A stretch of 5,122 nucleotides of DNA from Acidimicrobiaceae bacterium (lineage in GTDB: Bacteria; Actinomycetota; Acidimicrobiia; Acidimicrobiales; MedAcidi-G1): positions 4,800-9,921 of the forward strand of contig PACE01000056.1 of the NCBI GenBank assembly GCA_002699725.1, read 5' to 3'. The notes under the pieces were generated by a model that made no database searches, had not been told where the DNA came from, and saw only the letters and a program-made list of their open reading frames with translations. The translations under genes and the position numbers were made by a program. How positions within the stretch are numbered: the first letter of the stretch is position 1; the number at the start of each line of letters is the position of its first letter. This document shows positions 1 to 5,122 of the stretch, one piece after another.

Positions 1-79
1 TCTCACCCCTGGATCTGCCGCTGCCCCGGATGCTCAAGCCTCAAGCCTGACCTGGCGGTGCCTCATCGGGCGGGCTACC

Positions 80-118
80 GCCGCCGAGAGTCTCGACGGC
101 TGAACCGGACGGTTCAGC
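80..118 (-). terminator. Tandem dyads at the P450 stop codon, possible terminator
   Basis: Read on the minus strand, an 8-bp perfect stem with a 4-base loop (118 to 99, arms GGTTCAGC and GCTGAACC on the plus strand) contains the P450 stop codon. It abuts a second palindrome at 80-100, whose 10-base arms pair with one G.T wobble around a single central base. A third, competing 5-bp dyad (arms GGCGG and CCGCC) lies at 69-82. No T tract follows. High-GC actinobacteria often have such U-less hairpins at gene ends, so a termination or mRNA-end role is plausible but unproven. The rest of 1-113 shows no gene that I can support, only a short tandem CTCAAGC repeat near 33-46. Confidence 0.4.
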
Positions 119-1451
119 GGCGGGTGACGGTGACGGGGAGGCTCGAGTAGCCGCGGACGAAGGACGAAAAGACCCGTTCGGGTTCGTCCTGGACCTCGAT
201 GCGTTCGAAGCGTTGGAGGATTTCTTCCCACAGCACGCGGAGTTGGAGTTCGGCGATGCGGCTGCCCATGCAGAAGTGGATGCCGTAGCCGAACGAGAGG
301 TGGCGGTCCGCGTTGTGGCGCTCGATGTCGAGCACGTCGCCGTTGTCGAAGATGTCTTCGTCGCGGTTGGCGGAGATGTACCACATCAGCATCTGATCGT
401 TCTCCTTGATCTGCTTGCCGCCGAGCTCTGTGTCTTTGGTCGCGGTGCGGCGCATGTACGGCAGTGGGGTCTGCCAGCGGATGACCTCGGGCACGAGGTT
501 CGGGATGAGTCCGGGGTCAGCGAGGAGCTTGTCGTACTGCTCGGGGAACTTGTTGAGGCCGTAGATGCTGCCGGTCATGGTGTTGCGGGTGGTGTCGTTG
601 CCGCCGACGATCAGCAGCAACAGGTTGCCGAGCTGGTTGAACACGGGAATGTCCCTGGTGGCTTCGCCGTTTGCCAGCATCGACACGAGATCGAAGCCGG
701 GGTTCCCCCGTCGCTTCTCCCAGAGTCCTTCGAAGTAGTGGACGCACTCGAGGAGCTCGTCGATCTTCTGCTGCTGGGTCTCGACCACGCCGCCGGGGCC
801 GGGGATCGCGAACACGATGTCGGACCAGCGGGTGAGTTTGCGACGATCCTCCATGGGGAAGTCGAAGAGAGTCGCCAGCATCAGGGTGGTGAGCTCGATC
901 GACACGGTGTCGACCCAGTCGAAGGTCTCGCCCTCGGGAAGGGAGTCGAGCAGCTCTGCTGTGCGTTCGCGGATCATCGGCTCAATGTTGCGCAGGTTGC
1001 TCGGGGCGGACACGTCCCGCACCGTCTTGCGCTGGTCGGTGTGGGTGGGCGGATCCATCGCGATGAACGGCGCCAGCGACTGCGGCGGCATCTGCTCGGC
1101 GGTGGCGATCTCCTTGATCCCCAGGTTGATGCCCTTCACCGAGGAATAGGTCTCCCAGTCGCCGTCGACGGCGCGGACAGCGTCGTACTTGGTGATCGAC
1201 CAGTAGCGACCGGCCGACTCGATCTCGTTGAGGTGCACCGGGTCTTCGGCGCGGAGACGGGCGAAGTGATCCTGCCAGCGATCTTCCTTGAACAGGTGCG
1301 GGTTCGCCGGGTTGATCTCGGCGAGGTCGAGATCGGCCGCAGACGGCACGCCTTCACCGCGCTCGGCCATCTCCATCTCGGGCGTGCGGATGTCCGGGTC
1401 GAAGAAGGCGCGCTCAGCAGTCGTATCGGTCGTGTCAGCGGTCTCGGTCAT
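114..1451 (-). CDS. Cytochrome P450, CYP153-like (probable alkane or fatty-acyl hydroxylase)
   Basis: This 445-residue soluble class I P450 would insert one oxygen atom from O2 into a substrate, using electrons from a ferredoxin and its reductase. Neither partner is encoded in the window. Visible hallmarks are the I-helix oxygen-activation motif GGNDTT (residues 283-288), the K-helix ExxR as EVIR (322-325), and the heme loop FGYGIHFCMG (387-396) with the iron-ligating Cys394. The sequence around the I helix (VGGNDTTRNTMTG), the stretch after the heme loop (AELQLRVLWEEIL) and the C-terminal FVRGYSSLPV resemble CYP153 terminal alkane hydroxylases as I remember them. The family placement is therefore likely, but the substrate is inferred. 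The ATG at 1451 is chosen because GAGGAG lies 7 bases upstream. An in-frame TTG at 1496 would add 15 low-complexity residues. It lies 67 bases downstream of a small membrane-protein gene on the same strand and may be co-transcribed with it. Confidence 0.93.
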   Translation of the reverse strand: MTETADTTDTTAERAFFDPDIRTPEMEMAERGEGVPSAADLDLAEINPANPHLFKEDRWQDHFARLRAEDPVHLNEIESAGRYWSITKYDAVRAVDGDWETYSSVKGINLGIKEIATAEQMPPQSLAPFIAMDPPTHTDQRKTVRDVSAPSNLRNIEPMIRERTAELLDSLPEGETFDWVDTVSIELTTLMLATLFDFPMEDRRKLTRWSDIVFAIPGPGGVVETQQQKIDELLECVHYFEGLWEKRRGNPGFDLVSMLANGEATRDIPVFNQLGNLLLLIVGGNDTTRNTMTGSIYGLNKFPEQYDKLLADPGLIPNLVPEVIRWQTPLPYMRRTATKDTELGGKQIKENDQMLMWYISANRDEDIFDNGDVLDIERHNADRHLSFGYGIHFCMGSRIAELQLRVLWEEILQRFERIEVQDEPERVFSSFVRGYSSLPVTVTRR

Positions 1452-1458
1452 CGGGGTA

Positions 1459-1464
1459 CTCCTC
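1459..1464 (-). promoter_or_regulatory. Ribosome binding site fixing the P450 start
   Basis: GAGGAG on the minus strand, 7 bases before the ATG at 1451, is the strongest Shine-Dalgarno match in the window. It decides the start in favour of this ATG over the in-frame TTG at 1496, since the site would otherwise lie inside the coding region. Confidence 0.8.
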
Positions 1465-1518
1465 GTCCTGGTAGTGGGAGGCTCCACAGTCGTCAACTGC
1501 GAAGAGCCAACTGGAGAA

Positions 1519-1716
1519 CTAGTCGATCAGGAGTGGTCCGGCAATCAGCCAGATTGCAATCAACGTTCCACCGATGATGTTCATCAGGAAGATCTTTGGG
1601 TATTCGTCCCTCGTTCTCCACGCGAAGACCTTGCGAATCCAGACCTTCTGGGTGATCAAGCAATAGATCACATACATCGATATTACGAAGCCCACACCGA
1701 GCTTTAGGAGCGGCAT
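1519..1716 (-). CDS. Small two-helix membrane protein of unknown function
   Basis: This encodes a 65-residue protein that I do not recognise. Two hydrophobic segments are clear, at about residues 3-22 (LLKLGVGFVISMYVIYCL) and 42-64. They are separated by a basic, aromatic loop (24-41) containing K24, R28, K29, R34, R36 and K41. The positive-inside rule would put that loop in the cytoplasm and both termini outside. The frame stays open upstream to 1872, but that extension runs through a terminator-like hairpin and is not membrane-like, so the ATG at 1716 is preferred. A purine run (AAAGAAAG) ends about 9 bases before it, which is a weak ribosome binding site. A hand count of 1521-1716 gives 98 G or C in 196 bases (50%), well below its neighbours. 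Hydrophobic codons explain part of that, and horizontal transfer is possible. It sits 67 bases upstream of the P450 gene on the same strand. Confidence 0.7.
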   Translation of the reverse strand: MPLLKLGVGFVISMYVIYCLITQKVWIRKVFAWRTRDEYPKIFLMNIIGGTLIAIWLIAGPLLID

Positions 1717-1767
1717 CAGACTTGACTTTCTTTCGGGGTCGTGAACGTCCGTGCTGGATAGTGCCTG

Positions 1768-1799
1768 TGCGTCAAAAGTGTGTAGCACGTTTGCGTCAA
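1768..1799. repeat. Direct repeat TGCGTCAA x2, 24 bp apart
   Basis: Two identical octamers (1768-1775 and 1792-1799, read TTGACGCA on the minus strand) lie in the region between the ssrA terminator and the small membrane-protein gene. The 24-bp start-to-start spacing is slightly over two helical turns, so they could be paired sites for a regulator of the genes that follow. Each also resembles a -35 hexamer (TTGACG), but no matching -10 is found at 16-18 bp, so I do not call a promoter. Confidence 0.35.
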
Positions 1800-1820
1800 C
1801 CGAGGCTTGCCCCTCCGTCG

Positions 1821-1860
1821 AAAACCTGAAAGGGCAGTGCCAAAAGCGCTGCCTCCCAGG
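1821..1860 (-). terminator. Probable intrinsic terminator after ssrA
   Basis: On the minus strand, 16 bases past the tmRNA CCA end, CCTGGGAGGCAG (1860-1849) pairs with CTGCCCTTTCAGG (1837-1825). This gives 12 base pairs, including two G.T wobbles, with one bulged C. Inside it a mismatch and a 2-bp GC extension surround a TTTTG loop. TTTT (1824-1821) follows the stem directly. The position is right for ending the ssrA transcript and for separating it from the membrane-protein and P450 genes. The T run is short, so efficiency is uncertain. Confidence 0.6.
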
Positions 1861-1876
1861 AACTGCGAACACACCC

Positions 1877-2265
1877 TGGTGGAGCTGGGGGGAATCGAAC
1901 CCCCGTCCGTCGACGGGTGGGCGCTCGCGCTACGACCGTTCCCGAGTCTGCGGCTCCTGGCTGCCGCACCGCCGGGTCGGTTGGGCCCGAAGGCCCCGCC
2001 ACGGGGTCTTTCCCCCGGGTCAGCGTTCTTTCACGCCGTCAGCGGTCTGTCCCTGCGGTCTCCACTGCTTCTGTTGCCGGGCTGCAGTGGACTGGCCCCG
2101 CGTGCCGTCACCGGTCGCGATGACTCTCTACTGCCTGACTAGGTCAGGCGGCGAGAGCGAGATCGTCCGTGTTGGCGTCTCTGTTGGTGCCCCGTTTTGG
2201 GAGTCTGGGCAACTCCGGTCGCACGAATCGTCCACGAAACGTCGGCGTCGAAACCGATCAGCCCC
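1877..2265 (-). ncRNA. ssrA: Transfer-messenger RNA (tmRNA, 10Sa RNA)
   Basis: This 389-nt tmRNA works with SmpB and EF-Tu to rescue stalled ribosomes and tag the unfinished protein for proteolysis. The 5' GGGGCTG pairs with the 3' CAGCTCC to form a 7-bp acceptor stem. Its third pair is G.U, the alanyl-tRNA synthetase identity element, and CCA is encoded at 1879-1877. A T arm (GGGGG, loop TTCGATT, CCCCC) and the GGTTTCGAC segment of the tRNA-like half are present. Pseudoknot PK1 is readable at RNA nucleotides 50-78: GGAGT (50-54) pairs with ACTCC (62-66), and TGCCC (55-59) pairs with GGGCA (74-78). The tag starts at nucleotide 90 and is followed by a helix at genome 2133-2149 (7-bp arms, 3-base loop) that contains the stop codon. 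Further dyads in the next 200 bases fit PK2 to PK4 but were not resolved individually. The gene is one-piece, not permuted, and lies downstream of smpB on the same strand. End positions are inferred from the acceptor stem. Confidence 0.97.
2144..2176 (-). other. tmRNA tag reading frame (ANTDDLALAA, stop TGA)
   Basis: The open frame runs from a GCC resume codon at RNA nucleotides 90-92 through ten codons to TGA (2146-2144). With the alanine carried by tmRNA, the appended tag would be A-ANTDDLALAA. The terminal LAA is the ClpXP-type degradation signal. AGAC directly precedes the resume codon, close to the AGUC of E. coli, and puts A at position 86 as in E. coli tmRNA. The frame is also open five codons upstream, from GGC at nucleotide 75, but that codon lies inside PK1, so the nucleotide-90 start is preferred. 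Confidence 0.85.
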
Positions 2266-2310
2266 GTGGGTGGGCGGCCCGTGGGCTACCCGGTGCTGGG
2301 TGTGCTCGCT

Positions 2311-2316
2311 TGTCAA
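2311..2316 (-). promoter_or_regulatory. Candidate -35 box of the ssrA promoter
   Basis: A perfect TTGACA on the minus strand begins 51 bases before the tmRNA 5' end. A start site about 35 bases on would leave a leader of roughly 15 bases for RNase P to remove, as is normal for pre-tmRNA. The -10 is poor: 17-18 bases on lies CCGGGT or CGGGTA, and a better-looking TAGCCC is at 22 bases. The call rests on the -35 match and its position alone. Confidence 0.4.
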
Positions 2317-2322
2317 GGATCA

Positions 2323-2340
2323 TGCGGGAGTAATCCCGCA
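2323..2340 (-). terminator. Perfect hairpin between smpB and ssrA
   Basis: TGCGGGA and TCCCGCA form a perfect 7-bp stem with a 4-base loop, 59 bases past the smpB stop and just upstream of the putative ssrA -35 box. There is no T tract on either strand. It could end or stabilise the smpB message, or be an operator dyad for ssrA. The sequence does not decide between these. Confidence 0.4.
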
Positions 2341-2399
2341 GACACAGGGTACCGGCGCCCCGTGACAGCGGCGGATGTGCGGTCGGAACGCCGTTGCTT

Positions 2400-2912
2400 T
2401 CAGCGGCGCCGGTGGCGGGCCATCGACCGGTCGGCCTCGCGGGCGGCTTCGCGCTCGGCGATCGCCTGGCGCTTGTCGGCATGGCCCCGGCCCCGGGCCA
2501 GTGCCAACTCGACCTTTGCCCGCCCGTTGGAGAAGTAGAGCGACAGGGGGACCAGTGTGAGTCCCTCCCTCTGGACGCGGTCGTTCATGCGCCGGATCTC
2601 GGCCCGGTGGAGAAGCAGTTTCTTGGGCCGATCAGGGTCGTGGCCGGACGCCTCTATGGAGCCGCTGGTCGTCCAGGGCGAGATGTGCAGGCCCAACAGC
2701 CAGAGTTCGCCACCCTCGAAGCGGCCGAACGCCTCGGCGATCTGCACCTTGGACTCGCGCAGCGACTTGACCTCGCCGCCGCGGAGCACCAGGCCGGCCT
2801 CCCAGGTGTCGAGGACCTCGTAGTTGCGGCGTGCCTGCCGGTTGGTGGCGACGGTCCGGTCGCGGGCATCGGAGCGCTCGCTCGTGGATTTGTTCGTGGA
2901 ATTCGCGCCCAT
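2400..2912 (-). CDS. smpB: SsrA-binding protein SmpB
   Basis: SmpB binds the tRNA-like half of tmRNA, delivers it to stalled ribosomes, and occupies the empty decoding site with its C-terminal tail. The 170-residue product shows the family signature: NRQARRNY (24-31), the TWEAGLVLRGGEVKSLRESKV core (36-56), GELWLLGLHISPW (68-80), HDPDRPKKLLLHRAEI (91-106), and GLTLVPLSLYFSNGRAKVELALARG (117-141). A basic, helix-prone tail (142-170) follows, ending in HRRR. The first 20 residues are a polar, probably disordered extension, so the protein is slightly longer than the typical 150-160. The ATG at 2912 is the only convincing start. It has no Shine-Dalgarno sequence but has a TANNNT hexamer 6 bases upstream, suggesting a leaderless message. 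The next gene on the strand is its RNA partner ssrA, which supports the identification. Confidence 0.97.
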   Translation of the reverse strand: MGANSTNKSTSERSDARDRTVATNRQARRNYEVLDTWEAGLVLRGGEVKSLRESKVQIAEAFGRFEGGELWLLGLHISPWTTSGSIEASGHDPDRPKKLLLHRAEIRRMNDRVQREGLTLVPLSLYFSNGRAKVELALARGRGHADKRQAIAEREAAREADRSMARHRRR

Positions 2913-2918
2913 TCGGCG

Positions 2919-2924
2919 AGCGTA
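2919..2924 (-). promoter_or_regulatory. Candidate leaderless -10 box for smpB
   Basis: TACGCT on the minus strand fits the actinobacterial TANNNT -10 consensus and ends 6 bases before the ATG, placing transcription start at or next to the A of the start codon. No Shine-Dalgarno sequence and no clear -35 are present, which fits leaderless transcription. Confidence 0.5.
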
Positions 2925-2943
2925 CCGGTGGGGGTTGCGGGGT

Positions 2944-2949
2944 TAGCCT
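2944..2949 (+). promoter_or_regulatory. Candidate leaderless -10 box for mec
   Basis: TAGCCT fits TANNNT and ends 7 bases before the mec ATG. The sequence before that ATG has no Shine-Dalgarno match. With the mirror-image smpB box it makes a compact 44-bp divergent promoter region in which the two -10 elements are only 19 bases apart, so the two polymerases would probably exclude each other. Confidence 0.5.
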
Positions 2950-2956
2950 CGCTGCC

Positions 2957-3400
2957 ATGTCCGGTGAACGTCTGCGCATCAGTGGCGACGTCCACGCCGC
3001 GATGGTTGCCCATGCACTCGCCGGCGTGCCGTACGAGGCGTGTGGGTTGTTCGCCGGCTCCGTGGACGATCAGGCGGAGGGTCCCTCCGTGGACCGCTTC
3101 TTTCCGATGCGCAACGCCGCCGAGTCGAGGACCCTCTACCTCCTCGACGGGCAGGAGCACCTCGACGTCGAGAAAACCGTCGACGAGGCAGGAGCCGTGC
3201 TGGTCGGGGTGATGCACAGCCATACGCACACGCAGGCCTATCCCTCGCCCACCGACGTGGCCGATGCCGCCCGCTTCGACCCGTTGGGGACCTGGGTCTT
3301 CGTGATCGTGTCGCTCGAGCACCCTGATCCGGAACTGAGGGCATTCCGGATCCTCGACGACGCCATCACCGAGGTGCCGGTAGACGAGGTGCCGGGCTAG
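2957..3400 (+). CDS. mec: JAMM/Mov34 metallopeptidase, Mec-type (CysO-cysteine peptidase)
   Basis: This 147-residue zinc peptidase belongs to the JAB/MPN family. The complete JAMM motif is present: Glu27 (PYEACGLFAG), then H87-x-H89, Ser97 and Asp100 in HSHTHTQAYPSPTD, exactly the HxHx7SxxD spacing. The overall sequence, including MRNAAESRTLYLLDGQEHL (51-69) and the ending RAFRILDDAITEVPV, matches my memory of M. tuberculosis Mec (Rv1334). That enzyme cuts cysteine off the C-terminus of the ubiquitin-like sulfur carrier CysO after CysM has added it. The cysM gene directly downstream supports the same role here. There is no signal peptide, so it is cytoplasmic. The ATG at 2957 gives the family's normal N-terminus. 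An upstream GTG at 2831 would overlap smpB and is rejected. Unusually, no cysO lies between mec and cysM, so the carrier protein must be encoded elsewhere or be replaced by a ThiS or MoaD-like protein. Confidence 0.9.
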   Translation: MSGERLRISGDVHAAMVAHALAGVPYEACGLFAGSVDDQAEGPSVDRFFPMRNAAESRTLYLLDGQEHLDVEKTVDEAGAVLVGVMHSHTHTQAYPSPTDVADAARFDPLGTWVFVIVSLEHPDPELRAFRILDDAITEVPVDEVPG

Positions 3401-3425
3401 AATCCCGACCTGTTCAGTCGGAATT
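3401..3425. promoter_or_regulatory. 25-bp palindrome before cysM, possible operator
   Basis: AATCCCGAC (3401-3409) and GTCGGAATT (3417-3425) are inverted copies matching at 8 of 9 positions across a 7-base spacer. They start on the base after the mec stop and end 19 bases before the cysM ATG. The length, AT-rich outer ends and spacer resemble operators of Rrf2-family regulators (CymR, IscR, NsrR), which control sulfur and Fe-S metabolism in other bacteria. That link is inference. In RNA the inner 5 bp (CCGAC and GTCGG, 7-base loop) could also form a small hairpin. Confidence 0.5.
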
Positions 3426-3444
3426 ATCCGGAGACCTGCCTGCC

Positions 3445-4404
3445 ATGACCGTCTACTCCTCTGTACTCGACCTCATCGGCAACACCCCGATGGTCGACGT
3501 CAGCGCGCTCAGTCCGCATCCCGGCACGCGGATCCTCGTCAAACTCGAGGGCCAGAACCCCGCCGGCTCGGTGAAGGACCGCATCGCCAAGGCGATGGTC
3601 GAGGAGGCGGAAGCCGATGGAACGCTCGTCCCCGGCCGCACGATCATCGAGCCGTCGTCGGGCAACACGGGCATCGCCCTGGCGATGATCGCCCGCCTCC
3701 GCGGCTACCCGATCAAGGTCGTCCTCCCTGAGAACGTCTCCGTCGAGCGACGGCAGATGCTCGAGGTGTTCGGCGCCGAGATCATCTCCTCGCCCGGCGC
3801 CGAGGGGTCCAACGGCGCCGTCCGGCTCGCACGACGACTCGCCGACGAAAACCCCGACTGGGCCTTCCTCTACCAGTACGCCAACGAGGCCAACCCCCGG
3901 GTCCACTATGCGACCACCGGCCCCGAGATCCTGCGGGACGTCCCCGACATCACGCACTTCGTTGCCGGACTCGGCACCAGTGGCACTCTGATGGGTGTCG
4001 GCACGTACCTCAGGGAACAGCGCCCCGAGGTCCAGGTGCTGGCCGTCGAACCGCCGTCGGGTGAGGTCGTCCAGGGCCTGCGCAGCCTCGACGACGGCTA
4101 CATACCGCCCGTCTTCGAAAAGTGGGGCGGCAACGAGTTGCTTGACGGCAAGCGCATCGTCCGCCCCAGGGAGTCCCTCGAGTGCACGCGACGCCTCGCC
4201 GACGAGTGCGGGATCTTCGCCGGCATCTCCTCGGGTGCAGCGTTGGCCGGTGCCCTCAAGGTGGCCGAACGCCTCGGCGAAGACGAGCAGGCCACCATCG
4301 TGTTCGTCGCCAGCGACGCCGGATGGAAGTACCTTTCCACGGGCGCCTGGACCGCCGACCTCGACGAGGCCGTCGCCAACGCGGAGGCGATCGTCTACTT
4401 CTAG
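3445..4404 (+). CDS. cysM: Cysteine synthase CysM, O-phosphoserine-type
   Basis: This 319-residue PLP enzyme of the beta-substituting family makes cysteine. By its relatedness to M. tuberculosis CysM it probably uses O-phosphoserine and a protein thiocarboxylate (CysO) as the sulfur donor. Lys44 in GSVKDR is the PLP Schiff-base lysine. SSGNTG (71-76) is the substrate-binding loop, GLGTSGT (175-181) holds the PLP phosphate, and GISSG (260-264) and [10 protein letters not shown] (291-300) complete the fold's hallmarks. Arg213 in GLRSLDDG aligns with the arginine (R220 as I recall) that selects O-phosphoserine over O-acetylserine in the mycobacterial enzyme. The C-terminus ends AEAIVYF. The M. 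tuberculosis protein has a short hydrophobic tail that plugs the active site, so this tail may do the same. Translation starts at the ATG at 3445 with GGAG 11 bases upstream, which is a little far. It lies 44 bases after mec and 47 before rph. Confidence 0.94.
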   Translation: MTVYSSVLDLIGNTPMVDVSALSPHPGTRILVKLEGQNPAGSVKDRIAKAMVEEAEADGTLVPGRTIIEPSSGNTGIALAMIARLRGYPIKVVLPENVSVERRQMLEVFGAEIISSPGAEGSNGAVRLARRLADENPDWAFLYQYANEANPRVHYATTGPEILRDVPDITHFVAGLGTSGTLMGVGTYLREQRPEVQVLAVEPPSGEVVQGLRSLDDGYIPPVFEKWGGNELLDGKRIVRPRESLECTRRLADECGIFAGISSGAALAGALKVAERLGEDEQATIVFVASDAGWKYLSTGAWTADLDEAVANAEAIVYF

Positions 4405-4451
4405 GTCGCAAGCACCCAAACATTTCCCAACCACCTCGAGGAACGAACCTG

Positions 4452-5122
4452 ATGCGACCCGACGGACGCCGAAACGACGAACTGCGCACTTTTCTGTTCG
4501 AGCGCGACTTCACTGATGCCGCCGACGGCTCGTGCCTGGTGGCGTTCGGGCGCACCCGTGTGCTGTGCACCGCCTCGATCGGCGACGGAGTGCCGCGCTG
4601 GCTGAAGGGGACGGGCAGTGGCTGGGTCACCGCCGAGTACTCGATGCTGCCGGGCTCCAGCGAAGAGCGGATCCGCCGACGGGTCTCGGGTCGCAGCCAG
4701 GAGATCCAGCGTCTCATCGGCCGGTCCCTGCGAGCCGTCTGCGACCTCGGGGCACTGGGGGAGCGCGAGGTCACCGTCGACTGCGACGTCATCCAGGCCG
4801 ACGGCGGCACTCGCACCGCCTCCATCTGCGGCGGCTTCGTCGCACTGCACGACGCACTCGAGCGACTGGTGGTCGCCGGCGACCTGGTCGCCAACCCGCT
4901 CACCGACCAGTTGGCGGCCATCTCGGTCGGCATCGTGGAGGGTGAGCCCCGGCTGGACCTTCCCTACGTCGAGGATTCGACGGCGGAGGTCGACTTCAAT
5001 GTGGTCATGACCGGGGCCGGCCGGTTCGTCGAGGTACAGGGCACCGCTGAGGGCGAGGCCTTCGACCGCGCCCAACTCGATGCGCTTGTCGACCTGGCCG
5101 TTGGCGGCATCACCGACATCGT
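4452..5122 (+). CDS. rph: Ribonuclease PH, 3' end cut by the window edge
   Basis: RNase PH is a phosphate-dependent 3'-to-5' exoribonuclease that trims tRNA precursors and other RNAs and works as a hexamer. The 223 complete codons present carry the family signature from the start: [11 protein letters not shown] (2-12), [17 protein letters not shown] (37-53), [13 protein letters not shown] (57-69), [20 protein letters not shown] (80-99), [16 protein letters not shown] (109-124), [20 protein letters not shown] (155-174) and [15 protein letters not shown] (192-206). The acidic catalytic region is intact. A phenylalanine replaces the usual methionine in VDFNVVMT, a minor change. The family averages about 240 residues, so only about 15-25 residues are missing beyond 5122. 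The ATG at 4452 is preceded by GAGGAA, with GAGG 10 bases upstream. The frame is uninterrupted. It follows cysM by 47 bases in the same direction and may share its transcript. Confidence 0.96.
   Translation, partial: MRPDGRRNDELRTFLFERDFTDAADGSCLVAFGRTRVLCTASIGDGVPRWLKGTGSGWVTAEYSMLPGSSEERIRRRVSGRSQEIQRLIGRSLRAVCDLGALGEREVTVDCDVIQADGGTRTASICGGFVALHDALERLVVAGDLVANPLTDQLAAISVGIVEGEPRLDLPYVEDSTAEVDFNVVMTGAGRFVEVQGTAEGEAFDRAQLDALVDLAVGGITDI

Noticed and set aside
1468..1496. Promoter-like TTGACG with TACCAG at 17 bp before the P450
   Set aside because: The expected start site, about 1461, would fall inside the GAGGAG ribosome binding site and remove it from the mRNA.
213..1577. 454-residue open frame on the plus strand opposite the P450
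   Set aside because: It is the antisense shadow of the P450, whose motifs are complete. High GC keeps the opposite frame open, and its product is repetitive V/E/L/H/G with no recognisable domain.
1717..1872. 52-residue N-terminal extension of the small membrane protein
   Set aside because: It crosses the terminator-like hairpin after ssrA, starts 5 bases from the tmRNA end, and has no membrane-protein character. The ATG at 1716 gives a sensible protein.
1751..2365. Plus-strand open frames across 1751-2365 and minus-strand frames across 1796-2482
   Set aside because: They run through the structured tmRNA gene, its terminator and the smpB end. The products are W/R/P-rich with no domain.
2654..3322. 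222-residue minus-strand frame across smpB and mec
   Set aside because: It is out of frame with smpB and antisense to mec, both of which are confidently identified.
3424..4434. 336-residue open frame on the minus strand opposite cysM
   Set aside because: It is the antisense shadow of cysM, rich in D, G, V and E, without a domain. cysM has every catalytic motif.
4256..5075. Minus-strand frames opposite rph and the cysM end
   Set aside because: They are antisense shadows. The plus-strand rph frame is continuous with clear family motifs.

Overview
This is a GC-rich stretch (about 65% by eye, hand-counted at 50% only in one short gene) from a bacterium that is most likely an actinobacterium. 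The evidence is a Mec-CysM pair of the mycobacterial type followed by rph, actinobacterial-style leaderless promoter candidates, and high-GC codon use. A non-mycobacterial lineage such as Acidimicrobiia would fit, because the cluster is shorter than the mycobacterial one, but that placement is inference.

Minus strand, right to left (about 2912 to 80): smpB is followed by ssrA, the tmRNA gene. Together they form the complete trans-translation pair that rescues stalled ribosomes. The tmRNA can be read in detail. It has the G3.U pair that alanyl-tRNA synthetase recognises, pseudoknot PK1, a resume codon at nucleotide 90, the tag ANTDDLALAA ending in TGA, and an encoded CCA end. A terminator-like hairpin with a short T run follows. 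Beyond it lie a small, less GC-rich gene for a 65-residue protein with two membrane segments and a cytochrome P450 resembling the CYP153 alkane hydroxylases. A cluster of dyads sits at the P450 stop.

Plus strand, left to right (2957 to the window end): mec (JAMM-type CysO-cysteine peptidase), cysM (O-phosphoserine-type cysteine synthase) and the first 223 codons of rph (RNase PH), all in one direction with gaps of 44 and 47 bases. In Mycobacterium tuberculosis the order is mec-cysO-cysM, with three further genes before rph. Here cysO and those three genes are absent. A 25-bp near-perfect palindrome fills the mec-cysM gap where cysO would be expected, and it could be an operator for sulfur or redox control.

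The divergent smpB and mec genes share a 44-bp intergenic region. Neither has a clear Shine-Dalgarno sequence. Each has a TANNNT hexamer 6-7 bases before its ATG, as expected for leaderless transcripts. No mobile element, CRISPR array or tRNA was found, and nothing in the window is clearly a new system. The least explained items are the small membrane protein next to the P450 and the palindrome in front of cysM.
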